DNA from: Mucilaginibacter pankratovii
Lineage (GTDB): Bacteria > Bacteroidota > Bacteroidia > Sphingobacteriales > Sphingobacteriaceae
Direction: 5' to 3'
NCBI RefSeq assembly: GCF_014773265.1
Contig: NZ_JACWMY010000010.1
Location: 124,001 to 188,000, forward strand
Length of the DNA stretch: 64,000 bases
The position numbers and the translations under genes were made by a program. Shown here one piece after another: positions 8,882 to 17,613 of this stretch; position 1 is the stretch's first letter; every line of letters begins with the position of its first letter. The notes under the pieces are model-generated. The model was given only the letters and a program-made list of their open reading frames with translations. It was not told the DNA's origin and did no database searches.

Positions 8882-10132
8882 ATGAAAATTAAATTTTTAA
8901 TGGCTGGCCTACTGGCCTTTGCTTCTGCAACAACGTTTGCACAAAAAAAGGAGCTGAGCAACGCGCAAACCGAGTTTGAAAAATATCAAACCATAAGGCA
9001 GGGCCAATTGGCTGTAACCAGCCTTGCCAATGCCAAAACATCGATAGACAAAGCGGCAGCCGATGCAAAAACCAGCACCTTGCCGCAAACGTACGCGCTT
9101 AAAGGTGCAATTTACGGAAGCCTTGCCATTATGGACACAGTAGCAGCTACCTCGGCACCATTATTTGCCACAGCTGAAGAAGCGTTAAAAAAAGCCAAAG
9201 AAACTGACGCAAAAGGCGAGAACAAAAAATTAATTGATGATGCCAATCTTAGCCTTGCGCAATACCAATTAACGGCAGGGGTGAAGGCTTATCAAAGCGC
9301 CAAATACGATGTAGCTTACAAAGCTTTTGATTATTATCGTAGTGTTTTGCCTGAGGATACCACCGCGATATTCTACACCGGCCTTGCAGCTTATAACTCA
9401 AAAAATTACCCTGCTGCAATTGCAAATTACAGCAAACTGGTAACCACCAAATACTCTGCGGGCGAGCGGATCTATGATGAGTTGTCGGGCATGTATCTTG
9501 TAAGTAAAGATACCGCCGGTGCGTTAAAATCCTTAGGCGAAGGCTTAGTTAAATACCCAAACAGTTCAACCCTGCGAAAAAAAGAGATCGAGATTGCTTT
9601 GCAAACAGGCAAATCGCAAGAGGTTTTATCTAAAATTACTACAGCTATAGCTAACGATCCTAAAAATAAAGCGCTTTACTACTATGCTGGTTTAGTGTAT
9701 TCGCAAACAGGCGATGCAGCTGCAGAAAAGGTAAAGACCACTAAAGATGCTCCGGGTAAAGCTGCGCTAAAAGCAAAAAAGACCGAGAACTACGATAAAG
9801 CCGGAGAGATGTACAAAAAAGCATTGGAGATAGATCCTAACTATTTTGAAGCGAACTTAAATCTTGGTTACATTTTGCTTTCACCAGCTATCGAATCCTT
9901 TAACACGGCTAATAACTTACCAGCTACTGCAACCGCGCAAAAACAATATGATGCGTTAATGGCAAAATCGGCTACGCAGTTTGATGCAGCAAAACCATTT
10001 CTGCAAAAAGCTGTGGAGTTGAAACCAGGATCGAGAGATGCGCTGGCTAACCTGATAACTTATTACCGCGGTAAAAAAGATCAGCCAAGCGTTGATAAAT
10101 ATACCAAGCTGATGGACGCTGCTAAAGAATAA
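8882..10132 (+). CDS. Secreted tetratricopeptide-repeat protein
   Basis: A 416-residue exported TPR protein with a signal peptide (MKIKFLMAGLLAFASATTFAQ). The repeats are recognisable as KYDVAYKAFDYYRSVLPEDTTAIFYTG, NYPAAIANYSKLV, and near the C-terminus KAGEMYKKALEIDPNYFEANLNLGY and AKPFLQKAVELKPGSRDALANL. It has the same general design as the protein encoded just upstream, suggesting an old duplication. A terminator follows. The function is unknown; Bacteroidota TPR proteins of this kind often sit in envelope complexes. Confidence 0.87.
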   Translation: MKIKFLMAGLLAFASATTFAQKKELSNAQTEFEKYQTIRQGQLAVTSLANAKTSIDKAAADAKTSTLPQTYALKGAIYGSLAIMDTVAATSAPLFATAEEALKKAKETDAKGENKKLIDDANLSLAQYQLTAGVKAYQSAKYDVAYKAFDYYRSVLPEDTTAIFYTGLAAYNSKNYPAAIANYSKLVTTKYSAGERIYDELSGMYLVSKDTAGALKSLGEGLVKYPNSSTLRKKEIEIALQTGKSQEVLSKITTAIANDPKNKALYYYAGLVYSQTGDAAAEKVKTTKDAPGKAALKAKKTENYDKAGEMYKKALEIDPNYFEANLNLGYILLSPAIESFNTANNLPATATAQKQYDALMAKSATQFDAAKPFLQKAVELKPGSRDALANLITYYRGKKDQPSVDKYTKLMDAAKE

Positions 10133-10156
10133 GGCAGTTTATTTCAAAGCATATCA

Positions 10157-10186
10157 AACGCCATCTCGGAAGAGGTGGCGTTTTTT
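10157..10186 (+). terminator. Intrinsic terminator of the TPR pair
   Basis: Stem AACGCCATCTC / GAGGTGGCGTT (one G-T pair) with a GGAA tetraloop, followed by TTTTT. Confidence 0.9.
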
Positions 10187-10367
10187 GTTTATTACAGATT
10201 TACGGACTTAATTAAATTATTACTTAACATAATGTTAATTATGAGAAATTATTATTATTGTTCTGTCATCTAAGCGTTGCACTGTCAATCCTGCAACATA
10301 AATAACTTAATACGATGCGTTTACAAAGAGAATTTTCTAAACTTGTTTATTAATAAAACACATAACA

Positions 10368-11162
10368 ATGGATCTTAAAATAAAAAATAAAATAGCGCTG
10401 GTAACTGGTTCAACTGCGGGCATTGGTTACGCTATAGCAAAATTGTTGGCAGCCGAAGGCGCACATGTAATTGTAAATGGCCGTGGTGTTGATCGTGTAA
10501 CTGCCACAGTCGACAAAATAATCGCGGAAACGGGCAATCCAAACATCAAAGGCATTGCGGCTGATTTTGCAGATGTTGCCCAGATAAACAACCTGATAAA
10601 GGAATTGCCCGAGGTTGATATCCTGGTAAACAACATTGGCATATTCGATCCTAAAGAATTTAAAAGCATCCCGGATGAAGAATGGTTTAAATTTTTTGAG
10701 GTGAACGTAATGAGCGGCGTACGCTTATCAAGGGCATATTTTGATAAAATGCTTGCGAAGAACTGGGGCCGCATTATCTTTATTTCCAGCGAATCAGGTG
10801 TGCAGATCCCGGCGGAAATGATCCATTACGGCGTAACAAAAACCGCCCAGATATCGGTAGCCCGCGGCCTGGCCGAACTTACGGCAAACACCGGCGTAAC
10901 GGTAAACACGGTGCTGCCCGGTCCAACTGCATCTGAAGGTGCCAGCGAGTTTATTAAAGCCGTAGCTAAAGAACAAGGCTTTACTGATGCGGAGATGGAA
11001 AAAGAATTTTTCACCAGTATGCGTGGTACGTCGCTATTAAAACGCTTTATAACCACAGAAGAAATTGCCAATATGGTGGCTTATATCGCCAGTCCGCTTG
11101 CGGCGGCTACAAATGGCGCTACCTTACGAGTTGACGGCGGCGTAATTAAAACCGCTTTCTAA
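10368..11162 (+). CDS. SDR family oxidoreductase
   Basis: A complete 264-residue short-chain dehydrogenase. The cofactor site GSTAGIGYAIAK lies near residues 15-26, NNIGIF stands where NNAG is usual, the catalytic Ser is in ISSESGV, and the YGVTK motif is present. The arginine in NGRG after beta-2 suggests NADP(H). An inserted stretch (SEGASEFIKAVAKEQGFTDAEM) covers the substrate lid. It stands alone, with about 200 nt before it and a 540-nt gap after it. The substrate is unknown. Confidence 0.92.
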   Translation: MDLKIKNKIALVTGSTAGIGYAIAKLLAAEGAHVIVNGRGVDRVTATVDKIIAETGNPNIKGIAADFADVAQINNLIKELPEVDILVNNIGIFDPKEFKSIPDEEWFKFFEVNVMSGVRLSRAYFDKMLAKNWGRIIFISSESGVQIPAEMIHYGVTKTAQISVARGLAELTANTGVTVNTVLPGPTASEGASEFIKAVAKEQGFTDAEMEKEFFTSMRGTSLLKRFITTEEIANMVAYIASPLAAATNGATLRVDGGVIKTAF

Positions 11163-11180
11163 GTTACATCAACAAATAGT

Positions 11181-11200
11181 GCCCGGAAATTTTCCGGGCG
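11181..11200. terminator. GC-rich hairpin after the SDR gene
   Basis: GCCCGGAAA and TTTCCGGGC form a compact stem 20 nt after the stop codon, but no T tract follows. It may be a terminator of another kind or an mRNA-end stabiliser. Confidence 0.5.
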
Positions 11201-11702
11201 CTATCAATACCGCATTACGAAAACTTATACGCAAACCCATTTATTGCTTTCGTACTTCTTATATAAGCTATAATGCCTCTCCCAAAAAGGCATATAACCC
11301 CTTTTCATGTGCACCATTTTTTAGCAGGAACGCTGTCAGCAATGCTTTTGCCACCTATTCCTCTTCCGGTCCACCCCTCTCCCTTGCTTAAGTAATAATT
11401 AAAATTGATGAATAATTCTCAACGCCTTAGTAATTGGCGGTAAAATGTCGCTGATAAAGTGATAATAACAGTAGACTATCATAACAAATTGATTATTAAT
11501 GATTACGATGTCGCTATATTGGTATAAGGATGTTTGCGATGCATATTCTATAATTTAAAAATATTCCTAAAAGCTATAAAAGTGCAATCGAAAGGGTTTA
11601 TCCGCCCTTTTGTATTGCTTTATAGGCAATATCTTTGTTACAACAATACAGAGTAAGCCGAAAATCTGATCCAAGAGTAAGCACCTTTATAACCTTATTA
11701 TT
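11201..11702. other. Gap without a clear gene; possible decayed antisense coding remnant
   Basis: No convincing gene. On the minus strand, between about 11255 and 11391, one frame reads AKALLTAFLLKNGAHEKG and LYAFLGEAL with flanking stops, which looks protein-like but is interrupted. Close to 11703 there is a promoter-like pair, TTTTG at 11608-11612 and TATCTTTG at 11630-11637. The rest is AT-rich and featureless. Confidence 0.4.
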
Positions 11703-12257
11703 ATGACAGCAGCATCTGCAATGTCTTCAGCGCAGGACATCGATGTACTCATCGTTATCGACACCGAGTATATCAAATCACATTTCCCTAACCCAAGCCA
11801 AGACCCGGCCCACCCTACGGGAATTGATCACAACAGCCAGTTTATGATCGCCTACGATCCGCGTGGCGTTATCAGCGGCCAGGGAACGGCCGACCTTAAT
11901 TTCAGGGCTTTCCCCGGCGACAGGGTGAGATTCCGTGGCACTTCTATCTATCAGAATTCTGATGACGCGGTGATTATTTACGGCATCCAATATTGGAGTG
12001 GCGACAACGTATTTAACCAATTTACGCCTAACCTGGTTCAAAGGAACAGGGCCGTAATGCCAAATGTAACCACCCCCAACGGATTGCCGGCCGTACCGGC
12101 CCAGCTTAGCTTCACAAGCCTGGATACCACCGTGCAAAAATCGGGCACCGAAAACTTCTACGTTTTCTTCGCCTTATACATACTGGGTAACGACGGGCAG
12201 ACCCAAAACCTATATGGTTACTACTATTGGGATCCCACCTGTACGGTCCCTCAATAA
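11703..12257 (+). CDS. PixA/AidA family (inclusion-body/AidA-like) protein
   Basis: A 184-residue protein that matches the PixA/AidA family along its length. Landmarks are DVLIVIDTEYIKSHFPNPSQDP, PTGIDHNSQFMIAYDPRGVISGQGTADLNF, GDRVRFRGTSIYQNSDDAVIIYGI, SGTENFYVFFALY and the C-terminal GYYYWDPT. Known members are PixA, the crystalline inclusion protein of Xenorhabdus, and AidA, a quorum-sensing-regulated protein of Ralstonia and Burkholderia, so nearly all described members are proteobacterial. No signal peptide is seen, so it is probably cytoplasmic. It has its own promoter and stands alone. Function in this host is unknown. Confidence 0.88.
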   Translation: MTAASAMSSAQDIDVLIVIDTEYIKSHFPNPSQDPAHPTGIDHNSQFMIAYDPRGVISGQGTADLNFRAFPGDRVRFRGTSIYQNSDDAVIIYGIQYWSGDNVFNQFTPNLVQRNRAVMPNVTTPNGLPAVPAQLSFTSLDTTVQKSGTENFYVFFALYILGNDGQTQNLYGYYYWDPTCTVPQ

Positions 12258-12349
12258 TAATGTAAAAGCTATTTTTTTCTTGGTTAAGGTCTTCATCGTA
12301 ATGGGAAGCCAATGAAAAAGTAGCCCTTTAATTACTTTCGACGTAACAA

Positions 12350-12385
12350 AAAAGGGAGTAGAAAATGATTTTTCTACTCCCTTTT
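12350..12385. terminator. Bidirectional terminator between the PixA-like and lipoprotein genes
   Basis: AAAAGGGAGTAGAAA and TTTCTACTCCCTTTT form a 15-bp perfect stem with A and T tails on both sides, serving the convergent genes 11703-12257 and 12406-12612. Confidence 0.88.
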
Positions 12386-12405
12386 AACCTTTATATAACC
12401 GGCTA

Positions 12406-12612
12406 TTATTGAGGAACCTTTTTAGTGGTGTCTCTTTTCGCTGTGTCGGTTTTGGCGGTATCGGTTGTAGGTGTTGGTGTGCTCATCACAGCTGTAGAAT
12501 CTGTTTTGGTGCTGTCAGACCCTGAGCTGGTATCTTTTGTTGAACTGCAACCTGCGGCGATAGCGCCGATCATTGTCGCGACTAACGCGAAACTTAAAAT
12601 TTGCTTTTTCAT
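12406..12612 (-). CDS. Small Ser/Thr/Asp-rich lipoprotein
   Basis: A 68-residue protein with a lipoprotein signal: a hydrophobic segment followed by the lipobox AIAAGC with Cys22. The mature part is low complexity (SSTKDTSSGSDSTKTDSTAV, then repeated TDTAK/RDTTK words), highly charged and probably unstructured. Such short lipoproteins are common in Sphingobacteriaceae. It is convergent with the PixA-like gene across a shared terminator. No function known. Confidence 0.8.
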   Translation of the reverse strand: MKKQILSFALVATMIGAIAAGCSSTKDTSSGSDSTKTDSTAVMSTPTPTTDTAKTDTAKRDTTKKVPQ

Positions 12613-12784
12613 AATTGATATGAGTTTTGAGTGACGTTATTAATATTTACTGTTAATTAAACCCCTTGTTACACAAGTTGTTTTAATTAATTCCTTTAAG
12701 TTGTATAAACTCCGCACCATAAATAGTAACATTCTTGTGATAAAACCAGCGTTTTGCCCAATATTTTCCTGATATTTAACGGTG

Positions 12785-13264
12785 ATGGTAGTATCAGAAA
12801 ATACGTTGAAATGGGTAATGCGCTTCTACCCTCCTCTCCTCTTTCAACGCATCTGGGTGGTAGGTTTCGACAAAGGTTTTACAGGCGTACGGGTAAAGGT
12901 GCGTAAAAGCCTGCTCAACAAAAACTATAATGGCTCCATTTTCGGCGGGACAATATTTGCCGCAGCCGACCCATTTTACCCCATACTTTTTCATCAAATA
13001 TTAAACTCAGATGGCAAACGGCGTTTGGCGGTATGGTCTAAATCAGCTAAAATTGATTTTTTAAAACCAGCCATCAGCAACCTGTTTTTTGAGGTGAAAT
13101 TAAGCGAAGCCGATATTGCCGACGCTAAAGAAACGTTAATAGTAACCGGGAAATACGAAAAACTGTTCCCGATAGATATTTATAACCAGGCCGGAGAAGT
13201 TTGCGCCTCGCTGATGAACGAAGTATACGTGCGCGACCTCGACTTGCCTAAAACATTAATATAA
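12785..13264 (+). CDS. DUF4442 (hot-dog fold) protein
   Basis: A 159-residue cytoplasmic protein resembling DUF4442, a branch of the hot-dog thioesterase fold. Landmarks are the N-terminal helix LKWVMRFYPPLLFQRIWVV, then NGSIFGGTIFAAADPFYPIL, which corresponds to the central helix region of the PaaI-type fold. ATG at 12785 is preferred; a GTG one codon earlier is also possible. It precedes a GNAT gene by 4 nt, so the two are probably co-transcribed. An acyl-CoA thioesterase-like role is plausible but unproven. Confidence 0.82.
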   Translation: MVVSENTLKWVMRFYPPLLFQRIWVVGFDKGFTGVRVKVRKSLLNKNYNGSIFGGTIFAAADPFYPILFHQILNSDGKRRLAVWSKSAKIDFLKPAISNLFFEVKLSEADIADAKETLIVTGKYEKLFPIDIYNQAGEVCASLMNEVYVRDLDLPKTLI

Positions 13265-13268
13265 CGCC

Positions 13269-13721
13269 ATGGCTGTTTTTATGAACGACGCCGCCTTCCT
13301 GAAAAAGGGCTACGAGATCTCTTTAGATAAAGCAAAACTTGATTTTGACGCGATATATGGCTATCTTACTACAACCTATTGGGCAAAGGGTATGCCCGTT
13401 GAAAAGTTAAGGATAGCACTGGAAAACTCCATGTGCTTTGGATTGTACTACAATGGTGCACAGGTTGGGCTGGCGCGCATCATTACTGATAAGGCAACGT
13501 TTGCCTACTTATGCGATGTTTACGTGCTGGATACGCATCGGGGAATCGGTTTGTCGAAATGGATGATGCAAACTATACTGGCACACCCCGGGTTGCAGGG
13601 GCTGCGCAGATGGAGCTTAGCAACGGCCGATGCGCAGGGGCTTTACAGCCAGTTTGGGTTCGGCCCGATAAATAATCCGGAAAACTGGATGCAGATACAT
13701 ACGCCTTACAAAGCGGATTAA
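13269..13721 (+). CDS. GNAT family N-acetyltransferase
   Basis: A 150-residue GNAT domain. Motif A is visible as CDVYVLDTHRGIGLSKWMMQTIL, with the acetyl-CoA pyrophosphate loop R-G-I-G, followed by the C-terminal LYSQFGFGPI block. The first half contains WAKGMPVEKLRIALENSMCFGLY, typical of the small cytoplasmic GNAT proteins found widely in Bacteroidota. It would transfer an acetyl group from acetyl-CoA to an amine; the substrate is unknown. It lies 4 nt after the DUF4442 gene and 10 nt before the AlbA_2 gene, so a three-gene operon is likely. Confidence 0.9.
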   Translation: MAVFMNDAAFLKKGYEISLDKAKLDFDAIYGYLTTTYWAKGMPVEKLRIALENSMCFGLYYNGAQVGLARIITDKATFAYLCDVYVLDTHRGIGLSKWMMQTILAHPGLQGLRRWSLATADAQGLYSQFGFGPINNPENWMQIHTPYKAD

Positions 13722-13731
13722 AAACCTTGAC

Positions 13732-14355
13732 ATGAATTTAAAAAGACAGATCTTTGAAGGGGAAGGCGTATCGCTTGATTTTAAGAAAACCATTACCAGC
13801 TGCGAAAAGATAGCCAAAACCATGGTATCCTTCGCCAATAACGTGGGCGGCAGGCTGCTCATCGGCGTGCTGGATGATGGTACCATAAAAGGCGTGAAAT
13901 CCGAAGACGAAGAGCGTTACATGATCACCAAGGCGGCCCACTTTTATACGCGCCCCGCGCTGGAGCCCATATTTGAAGAAATTTACTGGGACGATAAATT
14001 GGTACTGGTGGTTGATATCCCCGAGAGTACCGAGAAACCACATTATTCGCTTGCCGAAGATGGCAAATGGTGGGTGTATATCCGCGTAAAAGATAAAAGC
14101 GTACTGGCGAGCAAAATTGTGGTGGATGTGCTCAAACAATCCGCCAGCAACGAGGGCGTACTGATAGAATATTCCTCCAAAGAAAAAGCCCTGTTGGAGC
14201 ACCTTGATAAAACCGAACGCATCAACATCAAACAATTTTGCGACTTGCTGAACATAGGCCGCCGCCGGGCGCAACGTATTTTGGTGAGCCTGGTGCTTAC
14301 CGGCGTTATTCGCGTGCACACAACCGAGAAGGAGGAATTTTATACCGCATCGTAA
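13732..14355 (+). CDS. AlbA_2/Schlafen-like putative DNA-binding protein
   Basis: A 207-residue protein. Residues 1-115 match the AlbA_2 (Schlafen AlbA) domain: GEGVSLDFKKTI, AKTMVSFANNVGGRLLIGVLDDGTIKGV and the C-terminal WWVYIRVKDKSVLAS. Residues about 145-200 form a winged-helix-like segment (IDPxxEKALLEHLDKTERINIKQFCDLLNIGRRRAQRILVSLV). It is a putative nucleic-acid-binding regulator, and in other bacteria this layout also occurs in ATP-binding regulators. It is last in a probable operon with DUF4442 and GNAT genes; their joint role is not clear. Confidence 0.8.
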   Translation: MNLKRQIFEGEGVSLDFKKTITSCEKIAKTMVSFANNVGGRLLIGVLDDGTIKGVKSEDEERYMITKAAHFYTRPALEPIFEEIYWDDKLVLVVDIPESTEKPHYSLAEDGKWWVYIRVKDKSVLASKIVVDVLKQSASNEGVLIEYSSKEKALLEHLDKTERINIKQFCDLLNIGRRRAQRILVSLVLTGVIRVHTTEKEEFYTAS

Positions 14356-14475
14356 TTGATGAGCGGTGAGCTGTGAATTGAGAGACCACTCTTACCCTAT
14401 GTCAATTTCGTGCCCGGTAGTTTAAATAGGCACCTCCCCTTTCAACATTATCATTATTTTTGCCAGCCTTAAATA

Positions 14476-15843
14476 ATGAAAGCCATCTATCAAAAATACA
14501 AACCCTATTACACCGATAGCCTGAAACTGGCTATCCCCGTTGTGATATCGCAGCTTGGGCATACCCTGGTGCAGGTGTCCGATTCGGTTATTGTGGGGCA
14601 TTTCGCGGGAACAACCTCGCTGGCCGCCGTATCATTAGTAAGCAGTTTGTTTTTGGTGCCATTGGTAGTAGGTATCGGTATCAGCTATGGGGTTACCCCG
14701 CTCATTGCCCAAAACCATGGCCGTGGCGATTATAAAGAGTGCAGTAAGCTACTTTCCAACAGTTTATTGCTCAATGTTATTACCGGCATTGTTTTGTTTT
14801 GCACTATCTATTTTGGTGTACTGGCATTTATCGATCAATTGCACCAGTCGCCCGCTGTGGTGGAACAAGCCAAGCCTTTCCTGTTTTTACTGAGTTTGTC
14901 AATTATCCCATTAATGGTATTCAGCACCTTTAAGCAATTTGCCGAAGGCCTTGGATTTACCAAACAGGCTATGATGGTATCCATCTGGGGTAACGTATTA
15001 AACATTTGCCTGGGGGTAATATTTGTAAAAGGCATGTTCGGCATCACGCCAATGGGCATTCGCGGTGTAGGTTTAAGTACGTTGATAGACCGTTGTGTGA
15101 TGGCCATAGTAATGGCTATTTATGTACTTCGCTCCCCTACTTTCCGCAAGTTTCTGCAGGATTTTACGTTACGCAGCGTCGACCGGATCCGCAGCTTACA
15201 GATCCTTAAAATTGGTGCTCCGGTGGCTTTGCAATATACTTTTGAGGTAAGTGCCTTTGGCGCGGCTGCTATTCTTACCGGCGTTATCGGCCCGGTTCCT
15301 CAGGCGGCGCACCAGGTAGCCATCAGTTTGGCAGCCATTACTTATATGATGGCAAGCGGCATTTCTTCAGCAGCAGCCATCCGCTCCGGTAACTATTTTG
15401 GCTCCGGGGATCATCATAACCTGCGGCTTTCCGCCATCTCCAATTACCATATCGTCATCGTGTTTATGAGTTGCACGGCAGTTATATTTACGTTATTCAA
15501 TCACGTTCTTCCGTATATTTATACTACAGATGAACAAGTATTATCCATTGCATCACAGCTACTTATCGTTGCAGCTTTCTTCCAATTATTCGACGGAACA
15601 CAGGTTGTCGGCTTAGGTGTACTTCGCGGTATAGGTGATGTAAATATCCCTACCATTATTACTTTCGTGTCCTACTGGGTTATCGGCTTGCCTATCGGGT
15701 ACCTGCTGGGCATCTACCTGGATTTAGGTGTACTTGGTGTGTGGTACGGATTGGTTTGCGGTTTAATATCGGCATCCATCATGCTCTTTCTCCGTTTTCA
15801 AACTATCAGCAAAAGAAACAAGCTGAAAGTGATAGTAGATTAA
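14476..15843 (+). CDS. MATE family efflux transporter
   Basis: A 455-residue MATE (NorM/DinF-type) exporter with about 12 membrane segments. The start DSLKLAIPVVISQLGHTLVQVSDSVIVG is characteristic of the first MATE helix, and PQAAHQVAISLAAITYMMASGISSAAAIRSG of the second half. These are Na+ or H+ antiporters that expel cationic compounds from the cytoplasm. The stop overlaps the stop of the convergent histone-deacetylase-like gene by 4 nt, leaving no room for a terminator. Confidence 0.93.
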   Translation: MKAIYQKYKPYYTDSLKLAIPVVISQLGHTLVQVSDSVIVGHFAGTTSLAAVSLVSSLFLVPLVVGIGISYGVTPLIAQNHGRGDYKECSKLLSNSLLLNVITGIVLFCTIYFGVLAFIDQLHQSPAVVEQAKPFLFLLSLSIIPLMVFSTFKQFAEGLGFTKQAMMVSIWGNVLNICLGVIFVKGMFGITPMGIRGVGLSTLIDRCVMAIVMAIYVLRSPTFRKFLQDFTLRSVDRIRSLQILKIGAPVALQYTFEVSAFGAAAILTGVIGPVPQAAHQVAISLAAITYMMASGISSAAAIRSGNYFGSGDHHNLRLSAISNYHIVIVFMSCTAVIFTLFNHVLPYIYTTDEQVLSIASQLLIVAAFFQLFDGTQVVGLGVLRGIGDVNIPTIITFVSYWVIGLPIGYLLGIYLDLGVLGVWYGLVCGLISASIMLFLRFQTISKRNKLKVIVD

Positions 15844-16742
15844 AAGTAAAGCTCATTGGCCATGCGGAAGGTATTGCAATGCGCTTCCACAATGTCTTTT
15901 ATATCCGGCGAGTAGCCGCCGCCCATGCTCACCTGAACAGGAATGCCCCGGCGCTTGCATTGTTCCAGCACAAAACGGTCGCGCTCCTTGCAGCCCTCCC
16001 TGCTAACCGACAATTTCCCTAATTTATCCGATGCCAAAATATCTACGCCAGATAAATAAAAGATGAAATCCGGCCTGATCTTTTCTATCAATTTCGGCAG
16101 GGTGCTTTTTAAAAGAGCGAGGTATTCCTCATCCCCAATCCCATCATCCAAAGGAATATCATGGTCAGATCTCTCCTTCCTGAACGGGAAGTTCTTATCC
16201 CCATGCATCGAAAAGGTGAACACCCGTTCCTCATGCTCAAAGATCTGCGCGGTGCCGTTGCCCTGGTGCACATCTAAATCAACTATTAAGATGGACTTGG
16301 CTAAACCTTTATCCAATAAATAATTAGCAGCAATCGCCTGGTCGTTCAGCATACAAAAGCCTTCGCCCCAGTTTCTGCCGGCATGATGGGTTCCGCCGGC
16401 TACGTTAAAGGCAATGCTATGCTCCAAAGCATAGTGGGAGCCATCCACTGTTCCTTTAGCTATGCGGATCTCGCGCTCTACCAACTGCGCCGAAAGCGGG
16501 AAGCCAGTACGGCGTTGCTCCTTTGGCGGCAGGGTGAGGTCGCGGAGTTGTTCCCAATAAGCTTTATCATGTGTAAGCAAAAGGGTTGCTTCATCCAGTT
16601 CAGTTGGCGAAAACAGGTTGGCCTCCGTTATCGTCCCCTCGTGTATTAATTGCGCGGGGATCAGCTCATACTTCAGCATCGGAAACCGGTGCCCAGCCGG
16701 TAACGGGTGCGCGTAAATAGGATCGTAAGCTATTTTGAGCAT
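15840..16742 (-). CDS. Histone deacetylase family (class II-like) hydrolase
   Basis: A 300-residue arginase/deacetylase-fold enzyme. The HDAC active site is complete: the paired histidines in GGTHHAG (about residues 119-120), zinc ligands Asp/His in DLDVHQGNG and the second Asp in SGVDILASD, and the C-terminal transition-state Tyr in GGGYS. Bacterial members remove acetyl groups from polyamines or small amides, so histone is only the family name. The start is set at ATG 16742; a GTG at 16769 would overlap the upstream bestrophin gene. It is transcribed with the bestrophin and kynureninase genes. Confidence 0.93.
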   Translation of the reverse strand: MLKIAYDPIYAHPLPAGHRFPMLKYELIPAQLIHEGTITEANLFSPTELDEATLLLTHDKAYWEQLRDLTLPPKEQRRTGFPLSAQLVEREIRIAKGTVDGSHYALEHSIAFNVAGGTHHAGRNWGEGFCMLNDQAIAANYLLDKGLAKSILIVDLDVHQGNGTAQIFEHEERVFTFSMHGDKNFPFRKERSDHDIPLDDGIGDEEYLALLKSTLPKLIEKIRPDFIFYLSGVDILASDKLGKLSVSREGCKERDRFVLEQCKRRGIPVQVSMGGGYSPDIKDIVEAHCNTFRMANELYF

Positions 16743-16749
16743 GCCCCGT

Positions 16750-17607
16750 TTATGCAGCAAATATTTCACCTACATGTTTCTCAATGTTTTCGCAGATGTT
16801 ATCTACCGGCAGATCGTTGGCATCGTAACCGAACGGGTCCTCAATTTCTTCCGCTATCAACTCGATACTCGCGAAGACAAACAGGATAAACCCGATGATA
16901 GGCATGATGAAATATTTAAGATCGAAAGCCCAGGTGAAGGGCAAGGTCATGATGTAAGTGAAGATAAACTTTTTGATGAACACACTGTAAGAGAACGGTA
17001 TCGGTGTTTTTTTAATGCGCTCACAGGCGCCACAAATATCTGTAAATGAAGTAATTTCGGCAGTTATACTCACCAATTGCTCCGGGTTTATTTGTCCTTC
17101 TTTATTCAGCCGGTAAACCTGTTTAATAATTTCGGATGCGACCTGGTTAGGCACATGCTTGTGCGGATTGATGGCTACAAAGTTTTGCTCCTCGCCCGAG
17201 TATGTATCACGCAGATGGTCGCGTAGGCTACGGGCATATAGCGGGATGGTATAGCTGAAGAACGCGAACTCTTTTTCGCTGATTAGGTGCCTGAGCTTGA
17301 TGGCCAGGTTACGGCTATTGTTGGTAAGGCTGCCCCAGATCTTGCGCCCTTCCCACCAGCGGTCGTATGCGGAATTGATACGGAAGGCCAGCAATAACGA
17401 AAACACAAACCCGATGGTTTGATGAATGTAAATTATCTTTTTGAGAATAGTTGTTTCGGGGAAATGAAAAAAGTCGATGAGGAAGAATGTAACGACACCT
17501 GCGTAAATACTTACGCAGGTCATCAGCGGGAAAAGCTCGCGCAGCGTGTCGGCCCTGCTAAAACGGAATATAAGCGAGAACCACTGTCTGGGGTTATAGT
17601 ATATCAT
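16750..17607 (-). CDS. Bestrophin-family ion channel (YneE-like)
   Basis: A 285-residue membrane protein of the bestrophin family. Landmarks are the N-terminal MIYYNPRQWFSLIFRFSRADTL, then two helices, and GFVFSLLLAFRINSAYDRWWEGRKIWG, the conserved family segment, followed by EIEDPFGYDANDLPVD near the C-terminus, which matches the family's acidic EDPFG motif. Bacterial homologues form pentameric cation or anion channels in the inner membrane. It lies 6 nt from kynureninase and 7 nt from the deacetylase gene, so the three form an operon. The link among them is not obvious. Confidence 0.93.
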   Translation of the reverse strand: MIYYNPRQWFSLIFRFSRADTLRELFPLMTCVSIYAGVVTFFLIDFFHFPETTILKKIIYIHQTIGFVFSLLLAFRINSAYDRWWEGRKIWGSLTNNSRNLAIKLRHLISEKEFAFFSYTIPLYARSLRDHLRDTYSGEEQNFVAINPHKHVPNQVASEIIKQVYRLNKEGQINPEQLVSITAEITSFTDICGACERIKKTPIPFSYSVFIKKFIFTYIMTLPFTWAFDLKYFIMPIIGFILFVFASIELIAEEIEDPFGYDANDLPVDNICENIEKHVGEIFAA

Positions 17608-17613
17608 TTTGTA

